From Eremophila alpestris peregrina (lineage: Eukaryota > Chordata > Aves > Passeriformes > Alaudidae), in assembly GCA_009792885.1 (NCBI GenBank), contig WMCF01000055.1:2990255-3054254 (forward strand): 64,000 nucleotides of DNA. Direction: 5' to 3'. The position numbers were made by a program, and so were the translations under genes. Shown here piece by piece: positions 1-12,687 of this stretch (its first letter is position 1; every line of letters begins with the position of its first letter). The notes below the pieces were generated by a model. That model did no database searches. It saw only the letters and a list, made by a program, of their open reading frames with translations, and was not told the DNA's origin.

Positions 1-851
1 AGATCCAGAATGAGACACACAAATAATGCAAACCAGTAATGCAGTAAATACTGGTGTCACACAGAGAGCATCGGAGCAAACAAATGCAGCTTCAGTATTA
101 TGGAACTTTATCACAATACTCTTCACTCATATTAATGCATTTTGCATGCAGCTGAAATGATGTTTCTGAGAAGAGTCACTTTTCCATGTTCTCTAAAGAT
201 TATTCCTTTACTCAGTGTTGAATCATGCATATCCCTTTCTGAAATCATTTTAATCTTCCCTCTCAAGCTCAGCTGCATTGGAATGTATATTCTGTATGAA
301 TGGTGCCGTGGTGCAGCAGGTACTCCATTTTGATTAGAATGTGCTTGTGAATCTCTGCAAACTAAAGCCCATTTTAAACAGAATTCACTTTTGATACAGA
401 CGTGTCTTCTTGTGAGACAAACGTCTCCTGAGATTTCTGACATCTTTTACCTCTGGTGAACTAGATAGAGAAGAGATCTTTGATTCTCAATCAAGAAGGG
501 GGAGAAGAAAGAAAAAAAAATTAATTGATGATAAAGACTTTTTCTGGGATTATTTCTCCTAAGAAACATGATCAGGAATGACATGTATGAATTCTGTGCT
601 GTGAGAAATAGAAAGATGGCACATGAGCATTTAAAGACTACATTGAACAAGATATCCTAAAAAAAATGAGAAAAAGGAGTGGTTCAAGCAACATGCAGAA
701 AGAAAAGGAGGTCTCTCCTCTGTACCAAAATTTTCCAGATAATCAAGTTCATTTTCCTGTCACTGCAGTAAAGCTCTTTTTGTGTCTATAATAATCTAAA
801 CAACATAGAAAACATAATTTGGTATATGGTTCAGCCTTCCATTCCTTCTCT

Positions 852-905
852 CTTTTTGTTTGTTTGTTTGTTTTTTGTTTGTTTTTTTGTTTTGTTTTGT
901 TTTTC
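852..905. repeat. TTTG-type simple repeat
   Basis: About 54 bases made only of T and G, mostly TTTG and TTTTG units, ending at a CCC. It reads as CAAA on the minus strand. It could be a decayed retroposon tail, but no element body is recognisable next to it. Confidence 0.85.
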
Positions 906-3170
906 CCTTGGTCAGAATGAGAAGCATTAGATTTAGAATATTAAATCAAATGTCTGGGCTTCCTGCTTCTTAGAAAATGAGCCAAGAGGACAAAGGGAGT
1001 GAATAATATGCAAGTTATAAAAAGATGCCATGAAGATTTTCACTGTTTATGTACTTCGTTAAATGATCTCTGTTGGGAAAGATCAAGTGAAAGACAGTCT
1101 ACATCCCATCAGGAAGGGATGATACAAAGAAGACACAGGTGTGCTCTTTTGTTTTTACCTATCTACTAATTTCTCTTTTTTGCTGATACTGTCAGGTAGT
1201 GTCTAGTGAGCTGACAAATCTGAAAGAAACTGATAAAGCAAAAGAGATAACTGAATGAGAATTACATGTATGTTCTTGCAAAGAAAATGTCTTTTTACTG
1301 CGCTTGTTGTGACCAGTTACCTTTCACAACTGTCCAGTTATAAAGCATTTGATAGACAAGTTTTTTTATAGAAATGTTTTTACAGGAGCAGAGCTGAGCA
1401 CACTTGTGCAAAAACACCTTTGTTGGATGGTTCACACTGCCCATCTCTGTTATCATTTGCATGTTCCACCAAAATAATTCTCAGAAAATATGTTACTGAA
1501 TGAATGTTAAGTATAAAATTCTTTAGAATGAAAATAGTAAGATGAGTTATCTAAAAAATACTATGAAGGTCTCACAGGAATAAACAAGTTTCCCACATGA
1601 TTAACATTTCTCCTAACTAACAGTATCTTAAACAAATATCAACTGCAAACAAATGCACAAGAAAAAGCAAAGCCAATTCGGAAATCATTTGTGAGCAGTC
1701 AAAAAGACCAAATTCATGACATCAAAAGATCTCTAGTAATAGCCTAGCTTTAATTTGGAATGATACCAGCTGTTGTCAATTTGCTGAGAATTCAGATTTT
1801 GGCATGGAAACTCTTTTCACTTCATCCATCACAGTCTGACTTAAGTGGGTTGGAAGACAAAGGGGGAAAAGTAAATAAATTCTGGTAGTTGCCCAAGGCA
1901 AAATTTAGTTTGTTACTCAGCTTGTTGCAGTATGCATCACTTTTAATGAACTTTTAAATTAAATCCACTTACTTTTTTGTCTTTTTTATGTCATGAAAGA
2001 ACAAAAAATATGTTTATGTGCCTCTGAGTTCAAGAAGTCCTGATATGAGAGGTGAAGAATGAGCCTGCCATGTGTTACTAATTCAGAGGCTAAGGTGGCT
2101 TTTGCCATGTGTGTCTGATCTTCATCAAGACTAAATGAAGGAATGATTAACATTCACTTTAATATTAATAAAGGAAACAAAAGAAAAATTGGTCTAAGGA
2201 CTAAAAACAAACAAAAGAAAGCAAGAAAGGAAAAAGGACCAGGATTTAATTGTCATTGTGTGAGAGTCAAAAGACAACACAGACCATTAGTAGATAAAAT
2301 ATGAAACCAAAAAAACCCACATGGTTTCAGAGAAATTTCCACCTTCTTAAGTAACCCACTTAGCCAGCTTTTTTTGACTGTTCAGGTAAGGTTAGTTAAG
2401 GGAATTTTGGACAATTTTCACAGGTAAACTTTAAAGAAATTGGGAAAGGGGAAATCTTTCGCTGGATAACCAACCTCCATGAAAAACTGCTTCCATTTCG
2501 TGGTTGCCCTGATGGTGGCACTCTTTGCTCTTGGATCTCATCACTCACACCTGCCACAGAAAGAACAATTAATAGGATGGATTTAGCGTTCAGAAATAGA
2601 TAATCTAAAGAAAAGCTTTCCCTATTTTTTACATGCATGCTTCAGAAAAAAAAACAACTGTATAAATGTGTTATTTTAAAAAACAGCGGATTTTAATAGT
2701 GAGAGAGTGAAATTGTGTCATTCCAATCTCAAATGTTCTCTAGTCTAAAAAGACCTCTCTTCACTTTCTCTGTATTTTTCTCCTCCCACTGTGAATGGCT
2801 TACAGAACTGTTTTTGCTACTCAGTGCTTTTTATTTGATTTTTCAGTCTCCTTTTTTATCAAGCTAAAATATTTCTGCAATATTCATGAATTCAGCAGCA
2901 GCCCAGGAGTGGGTGTCAGGTGTTGTTTTGCCACTGTTTCTCCTGCTGGGTCCCCTGCTCAACTAGAGAGTACAATCACATTTCAGAATTTAACAGTCTT
3001 TAAGATGGGGAGGGTTGTTGTTGGAGGATGCTTTTTTTGTGTGGGTGGAATGTGCTGGTTGTTGTGGTGGTGTACTTTGTATCTATGCCTGAAGGAAGAA
3101 ATGTTATGAACATGGTAGGGTTTTACTGGTCCTTGCATTGCTACATTAACACTTTCCCATATTGGATTAA

Positions 3171-3182
<12 letters not shown>

Positions 3183-3201
<19 letters not shown>
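3183..3201. repeat. TA dinucleotide microsatellite
   Basis: About nine uninterrupted TA units, followed by a short TGTG-containing segment. It is a likely length-polymorphic site. Confidence 0.85.
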
Positions 3202-5088
3202 GCATGTGTGTATGGGTCTGGAAGTTAGGGTCAAAAAAATCTGTGAACAGTTTGAAGGATAGCCCCAAACTGCTGTCAGAAATTTGAAAACTGCACATTG
3301 CTGTACATGTTTCTACTCACATGGTAGAAATGAGCATGTTGAAATTTACATATATATTGGAATTTCTCAGAGGAATTAATCCCATTCTCAGACAGCAGTT
3401 CAGTTTATTCCTCTACAAACCCCTGTGCAGATCAGCCAAACAATTTGTCTTGTCAACTGATTCAGATTAAACAGATGCAACAAGCCCAACTATAACTAGA
3501 CATGCATTTGAGAATGATATAAAAATTATAGGTTCTTCCCCTTCCTTTCTCTAATTTTCCCTCTTCCTCCATCATAACCTTGAATTAAGGGAATAAGTAG
3601 AGTAGTTCTCAGACTAATTGACAGCAGTTATCTCGTGGAAAAATGTTGCTTTTATGAGGTTTAGAGATTGGTTGTGCTAGCTGTACAAACCAGGGAGGAC
3701 AAGCAGACCTCATGGTCTTGAAAGCTGCATTAGATGGATAGGTAAGAAATAGAGCTCTAATGTTGAAGTAAATAATGGAAAGAACTGATAAAACTATTAA
3801 TTATATGTTGTTGGGATTTTTTTTCCACTTAGAGGGAGGGTAATGGAGAGTTTAATTAGAAAAAAGAAATAAGGAAGGCAATTACTGTTCCATCCCATCA
3901 CTTCTCTCAACATGATTAACAGCTAGAATTGTGTAGGCCTTAGGGCAGAGTGGAGTATTTGAAAGAGATATCATTTTTATAGATCACATCAGGGCAAAAA
4001 AAAATGACATTTTTTAGTCATATTCTGCACAGATAATACAGTCAAAAGAATTACAATATTAGAGATTTTTATCAGTTGGAAGAGTATTACATCTGTGAAT
4101 TCTGTTGCCAGTACGTCTGGTATCTGTAACCTTAGGGAATAAAGGATATTTATGATAAAAACTGTTGAAAGTTAAAGGCAGCTGAATTTTAGCAAGTGCA
4201 AGTAAAGATTATGTAACATTTTCTAAGATGAATGACTAGTATGGGAAAAAAGAAAGTCAATGAAGAAAGATTATTTGAAAAAAAGAATAGCTTGCAGGAC
4301 TAAAAATTACAGAGAAGTTAATTTTAATTATACTAAAGGAGGAGAGAACAAACAACTGTATCAGGAAAGCAGCCAGTGAAGTGAGAAAAGTAAAATCCAT
4401 TTTAGAGAAAGGAAAGCCTGACATTCAAAACAGGGTGAGGTAGACATCACAGCTGAGAAAGTAAAAAGGACTAAAGAGACTTAATGGCCATCTTCATTTT
4501 CTTTAGCACCAGAGAGGGTTCCTAATTCTCTGGTTAGCGATAGAAGAAACTCATATCTAAGAGGTGTGAACAGAAGAATGAAAACAGGGGGTTTAAAGCC
4601 AAAGGAAAACTGAAACAGTGAAGTATGTGAATCATTGTGAAGTGGTGTGCTCTCCCTGTATGACAGAGCACTGCAAAACAGGTGAAAATCCGGCAAGGAT
4701 TAGTCAAAGCATGTGAAGGATAGTAATGTGTTTATTTATCTTGTTCTATTTTTCCCTTCAAATTTTTTTTTTTTTTTACTGAAGGAGATTATGTGTTCTG
4801 ATGTTGTTAAGGTGCCTTTGTGGAAAGCATTCAGTGATTCAGTATGCAGCATTTTAGAAGGGCTGCATGCTGTGTTATTGGAAATAACTTATCCCTGCTT
4901 TTAGAGACAAAATGAGCTACTAGACTGATTTCTGATGATGCAGGATGGGTCTCGTATGGCTTTCTAGTAAGAGGCAAGGTTCCTTCATCCACTCACTGGT
5001 AGAAAGCAAAAGGAAAAAGGTAAACTGTTTCCCAGTTGTTACAAGCTTGATCTAATGTGTTAAATTTATTTTTTAAAGTTTTCTCAGC

Positions 5089-5154
5089 AATCATTCTCGT
5101 TGCTTTAAACAAATGAGAATGATTTTAACAGACATGAACAGAAATGTCTGTTAA
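5089..5154. repeat. Two adjacent perfect inverted repeats (twin hairpins)
   Basis: Hairpin 1 pairs 5089-5098 with 5115-5124: ten bases, perfect, with a 16-base loop. Hairpin 2 starts at the very next base and pairs 5125-5135 with 5144-5154: eleven bases, perfect, with an 8-base loop. Both can form on either strand. The stems are too short for a typical miRNA precursor. It could be a structured RNA or a decayed palindromic element, or it could be chance. Confidence 0.6.
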
Positions 5155-5502
5155 GAACAGTATACATTATTATTAGTTCCTCATCTAAATGTTATGTAAA
5201 GAAATTATTATTTTCTCTCTCCTTGATGTGCCCAAGAGCAACACAATGACCTTCTTTAAAGTAATTCCCCTGCAGTATTCTAAATACAGTTGTAAATAGA
5301 TGTACAGAGAACAGCCATTTCCTCATATCCACAAAGTAGTAACACTGCTGCCATCCTCTGCTTTTCATTTATGTACACGTATCTTACACTCCTGCACATC
5401 TCTCCCTGCATCTGCCCGGGATTGTTTTTGAAGAACAACAATGGAAAAGTATGGCATCAAATGGTATCAAATATTATTTAACTGCCTAGAAGTAGGTAAC
5501 AA

Positions 5503-5524
5503 TGTGTGTGTGTCTGTGTGTGTG
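5503..5524. repeat. TG dinucleotide microsatellite
   Basis: TG units interrupted once by TC, so an imperfect array of about 22 bases. A second array of the same kind begins about 120 bases downstream. Confidence 0.85.
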
Positions 5525-5640
5525 GCCAGTTGCAGAAACGATGTAATAGTCGAGGGGGCTGACAACATGCCAGGGAGCTGGGGATTATTCCCTTGATGGC
5601 ATCCAGATGTATCATTTGCAGAACTCCTACGGTGGTTGCA

Positions 5641-5668
5641 TTTGTGTTTGTGTGTGTGTGTGTGTGTG
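5641..5668. repeat. GT dinucleotide microsatellite
   Basis: Starts with TTTGTGTT and then becomes a clean run of about ten GT units. Together with the array at 5503 it forms a compound microsatellite region that is probably length-polymorphic. Confidence 0.85.
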
Positions 5669-7416
5669 CACAGCTGGTTAGTGAAGGGTGCAGGCTGTTG
5701 TGTGCGTACCAAGTAAGAGTAATCCCATCTCCCATCATGTTTCTTCACCTTGCTAAACAAGAACACACCTCGCCAGACTTAGCAGAGCTATTTCAGGATA
5801 TCCTAGAAAGGCACAACAGAACTGTGAGAAAACCTAGCTGGCATGTGGAGTGCAGAAGCACAGAAAATGGCATGCACAGTACCTGCCTCTGCTCTGCTCT
5901 GCTGAGTGCTCTGTCTCCCTTACTCACCTGAGAACTGTAATTGTACACACAAACGCTGTTTAGCTCAGAAGGTGAAAGAGAACTATTGATGTGCAGTACC
6001 TTATCAAAAGAGAAGGATAAAAATATCTCAATTTTGGCTGAAATATTTCGTCGTGAAAACCATCCAGCCTTGGTTCAGCCTGATCCCTGTGAAAGATTAG
6101 CAATGAGCAATTTCTAGCCTCAGTACAACTTATAGTGCACACAAAAATGCAATTTTTGTGGGAGAAATGTATGGGGTTTTTTTTTTTTCTTCTTTTTTTT
6201 ATTATTTTACTCTGGCTTCAGTACCAGATAGAAGCAGTGATTGCTGATATATAGTTACTCACCTTTCCAGTAGATGGTAGTACAGATGTACTTAAAAGAC
6301 TTTTACATTTGTGACTGAAACAAATGGTATGTAGACATTTTCAAATACTGAATAAGGAAGAATTTTTAGCTGTATCAGTTTTAAAACTAAGCCATGTAAA
6401 ATTGCTATTGGGAAAAAAAATGAGCATCAGAATCTCCTTTACTCCAGGCACTGATCTATAGCAAGCTACTGAAAGTTTTATTTTGATAGAAACCTGGGTT
6501 GAACTGCAAATACACATAATTGAAAGGATCTCTACAAATCATTGACGAAGCTATTTATGTAGTGTTCTATAGTCTGTGGTGCATGATAGTCCCACTGAAG
6601 GCAAAAAGCTGTGGTTGTGCTAGTCTGTGCTATAAACTGCATTTATTCAGATTTTAACCAGGCTTGACTTAGTTATTTCATAGAGACAGATGAAATCCTT
6701 TGGGACCAGCTTTACATATTTTCCCTCATATATCTGTTATTCCTGTCTCTGCTGATTTTATGAGAAATGACTAAACAAACATATGATAACGAGTGCAGAT
6801 CACTAATGATTTAAATATAATTTTTAAAATAAGCCATAAAATATACTTCTTCGAATAACAATTTAAGATGTAAATTTTCTAAGAGTTTTTTTTTTTTTTT
6901 AATATATTTTAACTCTTAAACAAACCCTAACAGAAGAAATATGTAGAAAAGGAAGAGGAATGGTTCCCGTTTTTTTAATAACCAAAGTCAGGATTTATTG
7001 AAGCCAATATAATCGTCACACAAAAGTAAAAAAACAAAAACAAAACAAACAAAAAAAACAGACGTGAGAAAAAGATGCCAGTTATTTAGCGCATATATTT
7101 CTATTTTTTTCTCCTTACAGGGAATATTAACATTTGATTTGTTAATACCTACAGATTATTTTCATAAGTCATGTCAATATATAAGATCCATGAGCTCTTC
7201 TTTTTTTGCAATTATTTCTACTTGTTGCTACTGGTTCATTTCAGAGTCACATACACGTTACTACATACTGCATGTTACTGGATACACTAAACCCTGCTTA
7301 GAATAAATCTCCCTGAGCTCTCTGGACACTGATATCAGGAATAGCTGATGTTAATCAATATGGCTGACTTATTACCTCCAAAGCCTTAAAGCATTAACAT
7401 AAAATTCTAATTAGGA

Positions 7417-7454
7417 GATATATACATATGTATATATATATATATGTATATAAA
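7417..7454. repeat. AT-rich dinucleotide repeat
   Basis: An imperfect TA/CA/TG array, palindromic in part, with a central run of about six TA units. Confidence 0.8.
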
Positions 7455-8738
7455 CATAACCTTGCAAGAGAGATAGGAAGGAGTATATATTATTTGTTTT
7501 ATTAGTGTTGTCTGATACGTTGTAATGATTGCCACTGAGGAGACTCCCATGCAGGATTTGCACTTGAGGGAAATGCAAAGGGTGCATTTTAAATGACACA
7601 CTCAAAATAATCAAGATTGGTAGCAAGGCAGAAGGCAACTCATTATGTCAAAGACTATGGATTTTGCTCTGATAACCTTTTTCCAGCAAAAATAGTAGAG
7701 ATATGCAATAAAAGCCACTACCTTCTGGATGATGTCAAAAGAGAAATTGTCTTGACAAATGAGGGAGATTTAAAATGTGGGTTTTCTCTGACCTACAATA
7801 CAAGGAAAGGTTATGCTAATATGCTAAAGCACAGGACTTTGCTAATGGCTGAGCTGTAGACGAGGCAGTGTAGCTCAAGATGAGAGTCAGGTCTTTGTAC
7901 TTCTCTCTCCCTGAGTGACTGAGAAACACTCATTATCCTGTCCTAGGTTGTACTATTATAAATGCTCTTAGCTTATTATAAATGTTCTCTGATATAAATG
8001 TTGCAAACAGTGATCTTGGAGAAGAAAGTGGGAAGTTTCTGGCACTAGGAGGACTAACTACTTCTGTTTGAAAACTAAGAACAGCAGTTGTCTTATTTGA
8101 GCCAAATTCTGTTTCAGGAATAGTCATCTATCAATCTATGCACCCAGCTATAAATATTTCTATTTTTTCCCCAAAATACATACTTTTCTGATTAAAGCTT
8201 AATTTGGCCCTGATTTATTCTACATACACTTTTGGGAGGCTTGTTACAACAATTATGGATGATTAAACCATATTAAAAACAAAAGGCAGTTCCGTGACCA
8301 GTAGAACAAAGGAAACTGAGTTTACCACGATTTGGGGTGGGGTTTTTTTGGTTGTCTAGTTTAGTGTGATAGAAAATGAATCTTCATTAAAGATTTTCCT
8401 GACATAAAGGTGTTTACAGGAGACCTCTGCAGGGAGGATTCTTTGGGGTCCAATACTGCATTTATGCAAGGTTGTGTAAGTTGTCCATGGCTGCAAAACT
8501 CAGACCCATGTAATTATATCTGAGACCTCTACCTTCCACAAATCTTGTTGCAATGAATAGTGCAGAAATCATCAGAAGTTAATTAGGGATGTTGGAGGCA
8601 CACAAATGCCTTTAGATAGGTATGTAATTGCAGTCTAATGATAACTGGGGAACAAGGTTGAAGAAGTGCCTGACATTCAGCCTTCCCTGCTGTTTTTGCT
8701 GTCCTGAGTGCTTCCTTTCTCACTTACTTTCATTTCAG

Positions 8739-8906
8739 ACTGTGAAACAGTGTGAACATTATCATGTAGAAGAATGCACGCAACTCTCACCTGGCAGAAG
8801 GATGGAAAGGGCAGTTTGGCCCAAGGGAGAAACTCATCCTCAGCACATAAACTGCAATGTCAAATACAGGTGTGCCCTTTTCTCTGGTCTCCACAAGCCT
8901 TGCACA
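8739..8906 (+). other. Candidate internal exon (56 codons, unproven)
   Basis: A 168-base segment is preceded by a pyrimidine-rich tract ending in TTTCAG and followed by GTAAGT, so both ends look like splice sites. It starts and ends on codon boundaries (phase 0 to 0). Only one frame stays open from end to end; the other two hit TGA within a few codons. The 56 residues include five cysteines, but I recognise no domain. The base before the donor is A rather than the preferred G. Such segments do arise by chance in DNA of this length, so it may be a cryptic splice pair. Confidence 0.18.
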
Positions 8907-10634
8907 GTAAGTAGTGCCAGATTCAACAGGAACAGGTAGACTAGCCTCAGGCAGGCTGTGGGAAGATGAGATTTGAAATCTTTGTCATGAAGAGAGAACA
9001 GCACTCTGGTCCTTAGCTATTCAGCTAATGTGTAAAAAGCACATTTGTTTTGTATCCTGCAGCCACCCTTGCTCAGTCTGTCATCTGTTTTGAGTCTCAA
9101 ACACAAATGCTTAACTGTCCTCTGCACTGTGGGTTTCCTTCTGTGGTTTTTTTCTTTTTTTTGGTTTTTTTTTGTTTTGTTTTTGGTTTTTGTTTGGTTT
9201 TTTGTTATTGTTTATAATTGTATCTAAGCCAAAGATAAATCTGATGTCTACCTACAGTGTGTTTTGGAGCACCAGGCAGCAATCTCTAAATCCATTGTGA
9301 CCAAACCAATGGCAATAAAACTCATCAGCACAGCCACAATAAGCTGAGACAAAGTGCTGCACTAATGGAGCTGTGATGCTATCAAGACAAACCAGTAGCT
9401 GTTGCATAGGAATGCTCTGCACTGCACCATGTGAAGATATTCATGGTAGTTTGCATAACCTTGTATTTCTAGGAGGATTTCACAGACCTGCATTGCTTGG
9501 CACTGTTTGGTAACAATGGGTACCACTCAAACTTAGCAGAAGAAGCCATAAGCACCACCGCTGCAAGTGAAGACCTCTGTGTCAGCTTGCAGATTCTTGT
9601 GTAAGCTGGTTAAACTTCAGCTAACCAACCATACTGGAACAGATTGCAACTCACATTTTAATTACATAATTTTTTTTAAGTGAAATAGAATAAATCAAGA
9701 TGCTTGCTAAAATTCTGATCACTGTAGGTAACCTGATGGTGTACATAAATTTGGCTAGATAAGCCTTCACAGTGAAACTTTGAAGAAGACTAGGTTGTCT
9801 AGAAATTATCAGTGTAAATTAGTTTTACTTAATAGATGCTGCAGTTAACTTCTGATATAATTATAGGTCACTTTTTTAACTCTGCCAATTATTTGGATAT
9901 TCAGGAATAACCACACCAGCTAGCAATCTCTAACAAAATATAACAGCAAATATACAAGCCATGTATCACAAAGAAAATATTTTTAATGTGTTTACACAAA
10001 ACAAATCACTGCTCTGCTCCATATTTTCTACCTTTTTGTAATGAAAACCATTGCCTACAGTTATTTACTTAAATCACATCTTTTATTATCCACGTTTTAT
10101 GCCAGATTTCCTTTTTTTGTGATAGCTATTTATCATAGCAAAAGCAAATCAGAAACACTTCAATGTGGGAGTTTTATAGGAGGAAGCTTTGGTGAAGATG
10201 GGATTGATACATCAAAGTCTTATCCCATGATAACAGATGTATGTAAATATTTTGCTTCATTTTTGTCCTCTACAGTTAATACAATATTTCCCTAGCATAA
10301 GCTGTTCAATGTATTTTCCCCTTTTTTATTCTTATTAAAATTGTGATTTGATGATATATTTGTAAAGCTGTGAATAGCTATTAACATTTCTTTAAAGGCT
10401 TCAATATTTGAATGGCCAAATTCCAGCTTGAGAAATTTGATTCTGCCTACTTAAATTGACCTCACAGTTTCAATTAGATAGCTTCTTCTTCTTTTCTTTA
10501 TTCCCTAAAACTGTTCTGCAGCATTGCTGCCACTATTAAACAGCCGCTCAATTTTGCCCCAAAACTGATCCTGGTAAACAAAACAAAATATGTAAAACAT
10601 ATGATGTTTTATTTTGATGTGTTAATTTTGGTGT
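8907..10634. other. Unique non-coding DNA
   Basis: No gene is recognised. The one distinct feature is the T/G-rich tract at 9146-9216. The 84-codon open frame at 10041-10295 has no recognisable content. Confidence 0.55.
9146..9216. repeat. T-rich (TTTG/GGTTTT) low-complexity tract
   Basis: About 70 bases of T with scattered G and few other bases. An apparent open frame through it encodes mostly Phe, Trp and Val and is an artefact of composition. Confidence 0.85.
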
Positions 10635-10665
10635 TGATGCTGACAGCATCAGTCTCATGTGCTTC
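10635..10665. repeat. 31-bp direct repeat, copy 1
   Basis: Identical over 31 bases to 12657-12687. The sequence is not low complexity and includes the palindrome GATGCTGACAGCATC. Immediately after the last base comes an uninterrupted run of 14 T (10666-10679). I read it as the possible left target-site duplication of the 2-kb segment that follows. Confidence 0.9.
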
Positions 10666-12656
10666 TTTTTTTTTTTTTTCTGGGTGGAAGTTGGTAAATA
10701 TAGGTTTTATGTTGGGTAAGGGTTCTTTTTGAATGCCCATGTTTATGCCCATTTTAAGGGTAATGACATAGAAACCTTTCCCACAGTGTCCTATTAAGAG
10801 TGCTCTGGAAAAAAGGGAGAATTCATATTCCATACATGTTCAGACACTTTCCAAGGACAATCACCAAGAATATGGCCTTTAAATTGTAGGTGTTTTGCCA
10901 TATGGGTACAAGAATGACCCCACCAAAGAGATAAAAGAACTGTAGGCTAAATGTGAATATCTGAATATGCCTCAGAAAGGCAACCATGGATGGCATGTCA
11001 GGCATACTGTGGAGGACTCCTCCTCACATGCTTTTGGAAATCATGTCAGGGCCTTTAGAAGGAAATGCAACTCCAGGCATCTTTAGAAGACGTTTCCATT
11101 TACTAGAATCTCAGCCTGAAGCTATCCAGTTGCTACACAGTAATTTTACTGTACCAAGAGAATCCCATTCTTTCTACATCTGTTAAACCTGTGAGATTCC
11201 CTTCCTTAGAAGATCAGAAGCAGCAAAGACCACTGTCTGCATCATTTAAGAGAAGTTTTAGTGGGGCCACAGACTGACAGTGTGCAATGCATTAAAGATT
11301 TTTTTTTTTTCCTATCCAGACCTATATTTCTGCTCTTTACAAGGGACCTGTTCAGATTACAGTGGTTACTGCAACTTCAAGGTAATGTGATGCTACTGGG
11401 AGGTCGCGTGGGAAATCCCTGTGTAACTGCACATCAATAATTAAGCAAAATTTCAGAACAGGCTTTTGAATATAGGCCCGTGTAAATTAAATCCTCCCTC
11501 CTTTCTTCATACAAGATTTCTATGGATAAATCTTCAAATAGGTCTAGGACAGGTAGGCCCCAGGCTTATAAAACCTATCTGTAAACTGAAATTATTTCTG
11601 GGATCAATTAAAAAGGCATGTTTAAATACAGAACCTGTGAAAGTTGAAGGAATACTTAAACATTTATAATTTTGAGTGCTACTGTGGCTGAACAGGGCCT
11701 CTTCTTTTTTTCCCCTCCCCCTGTTTCCTGGGGTGGATGACATACACTTTGTGAGTACCTTAGAACAGGCATTCCTCTGGGTTTTTTCCTGCTACTCTGT
11801 TTTGAAGAAAACAACCCGCACTCTTGGAGAAAGATAAATACTCTTCTGCAATATTTCTTTCTCTTTGGGAGATATAAGGCTTTTCGCTTTTCTTGATGAA
11901 CTGATGAGGTTTAGAGCATCACCTCAAAGACTTTCTGCACTTTGAGATTTTTCATCTTTTTCGCCCTTTCTTCCCAATTCTGCTCTATTTTTTTTCCTAA
12001 AGTTTAATCTTCATCCGCATATTTTTCACATCTGTGAATCTTCCATGCAGTCCAATATTTTTCTATACATTCTATCATTCTATTTCAGGCAGTGAATCTC
12101 TTCTCTTCCTTTTCCATTCCTATTCTCTGCCCCTTTCAGTTCTTTCTCAGCCCCAGGCTTTTCCCTGCCTCAGCATTAGGGGGAAAATGCTGCCTACCAA
12201 TCTCTCTGATTATATTGAGCTGCACTTCAGGATACAGATCTGAGCTTTAGCATTACGTTCTGCCTCCTGCTTGTGCTGAAGGGCTGAGACAAATGAGACA
12301 ACAATACTCAACCCTGAATGTTGAAAATAGCCTTGCAAAAAACGTCAGAGCTGCAGAGTCTTAATGCAACGTAAGAACCTGGAGCAAATCAGGCCAAGTA
12401 AGGGCAGGGCAGTTTATGAATCAGCACAATTTCCAACTAGTAGTGCAAATCCAAAAAAAATTAGGAGTTTACTAGAACTGTGTCAACTGTAAAGGATCAG
12501 TATTTTAAATAAAACTCTAACCAAAGCATACCAGGATTCCTCTTAAAAATCAAGGTTGCCACAATGCTATGGGAGTCTCTCTCTTTAATAATAAAACACT
12601 TTTCATCACTTTCTCACACCAGAGGACGAGCAAAGACAGCATGAAACCTACCTTGG
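10666..12656 (-). mobile_element. Possible poly(A)-tailed retrocopy of an unknown transcript
   Basis: This 1,991-base segment lies exactly between two perfect 31-base direct repeats. Read on the minus strand, it ends in A14 (10666-10679) directly against one repeat, with a CATAAA-type polyadenylation signal about 25-30 bases upstream of the tail. These are the standard marks of target-primed retroposition: tail, signal and target-site duplication. I recognise no parent gene. The minus-strand frames, for example 10823-11005 and 11534-11743, have no known motif, so the source could be a 3' UTR or a non-coding RNA. Two cautions apply: 31 bases is long for a target-site duplication, and CR1 does not normally copy poly(A) RNA. 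The alternative is an insertion or repair event that duplicated its flank. Confidence 0.45.
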
Positions 12657-12687
12657 TGATGCTGACAGCATCAGTCTCATGTGCTTC
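12657..12687. repeat. 31-bp direct repeat, copy 2
   Basis: Exact copy of 10635-10665, starting 2,022 bases further on. No A/T run follows this copy, which is what is expected at the 5' end of a minus-strand retrocopy. Confidence 0.9.

Larger units (their letters stand above)
1..5088. other. Unique AT-rich non-coding DNA
   Basis: No gene is recognised. Open frames are at most about 100 codons and carry no motif I know. Simple-sequence tracts at 852-905 and 3183-3201 are listed separately, and a T15-class run lies near 4761. On the minus strand, 2475-2550 is an open segment with a good acceptor-like end but a weak donor; I do not call it. The rest holds nothing I can name. It is probably intergenic or intronic. 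Confidence 0.6.
5155..8738. other. Non-coding DNA with microsatellites and T/A-rich tracts
   Basis: No gene is recognised. The 112-codon plus-strand frame at 5593-5931 runs straight through the GT repeat and is treated as chance. T-rich runs lie at 6177-6208 and 6886-6900, and a CAAA-like A-rich tract at 7027-7060. The remainder is unique sequence in which I see nothing else. Confidence 0.55.

Noticed and set aside
2475..2550. Minus-strand 76-nt open segment with a good acceptor
   Set aside because: The donor (GTTGGT) is weak and the peptide is not recognised, so it is below the level of the listed candidates.
5593..5931. 112-codon open frame
   Set aside because: Part of it is a (Val-Cys)n stretch encoded by the GT microsatellite.
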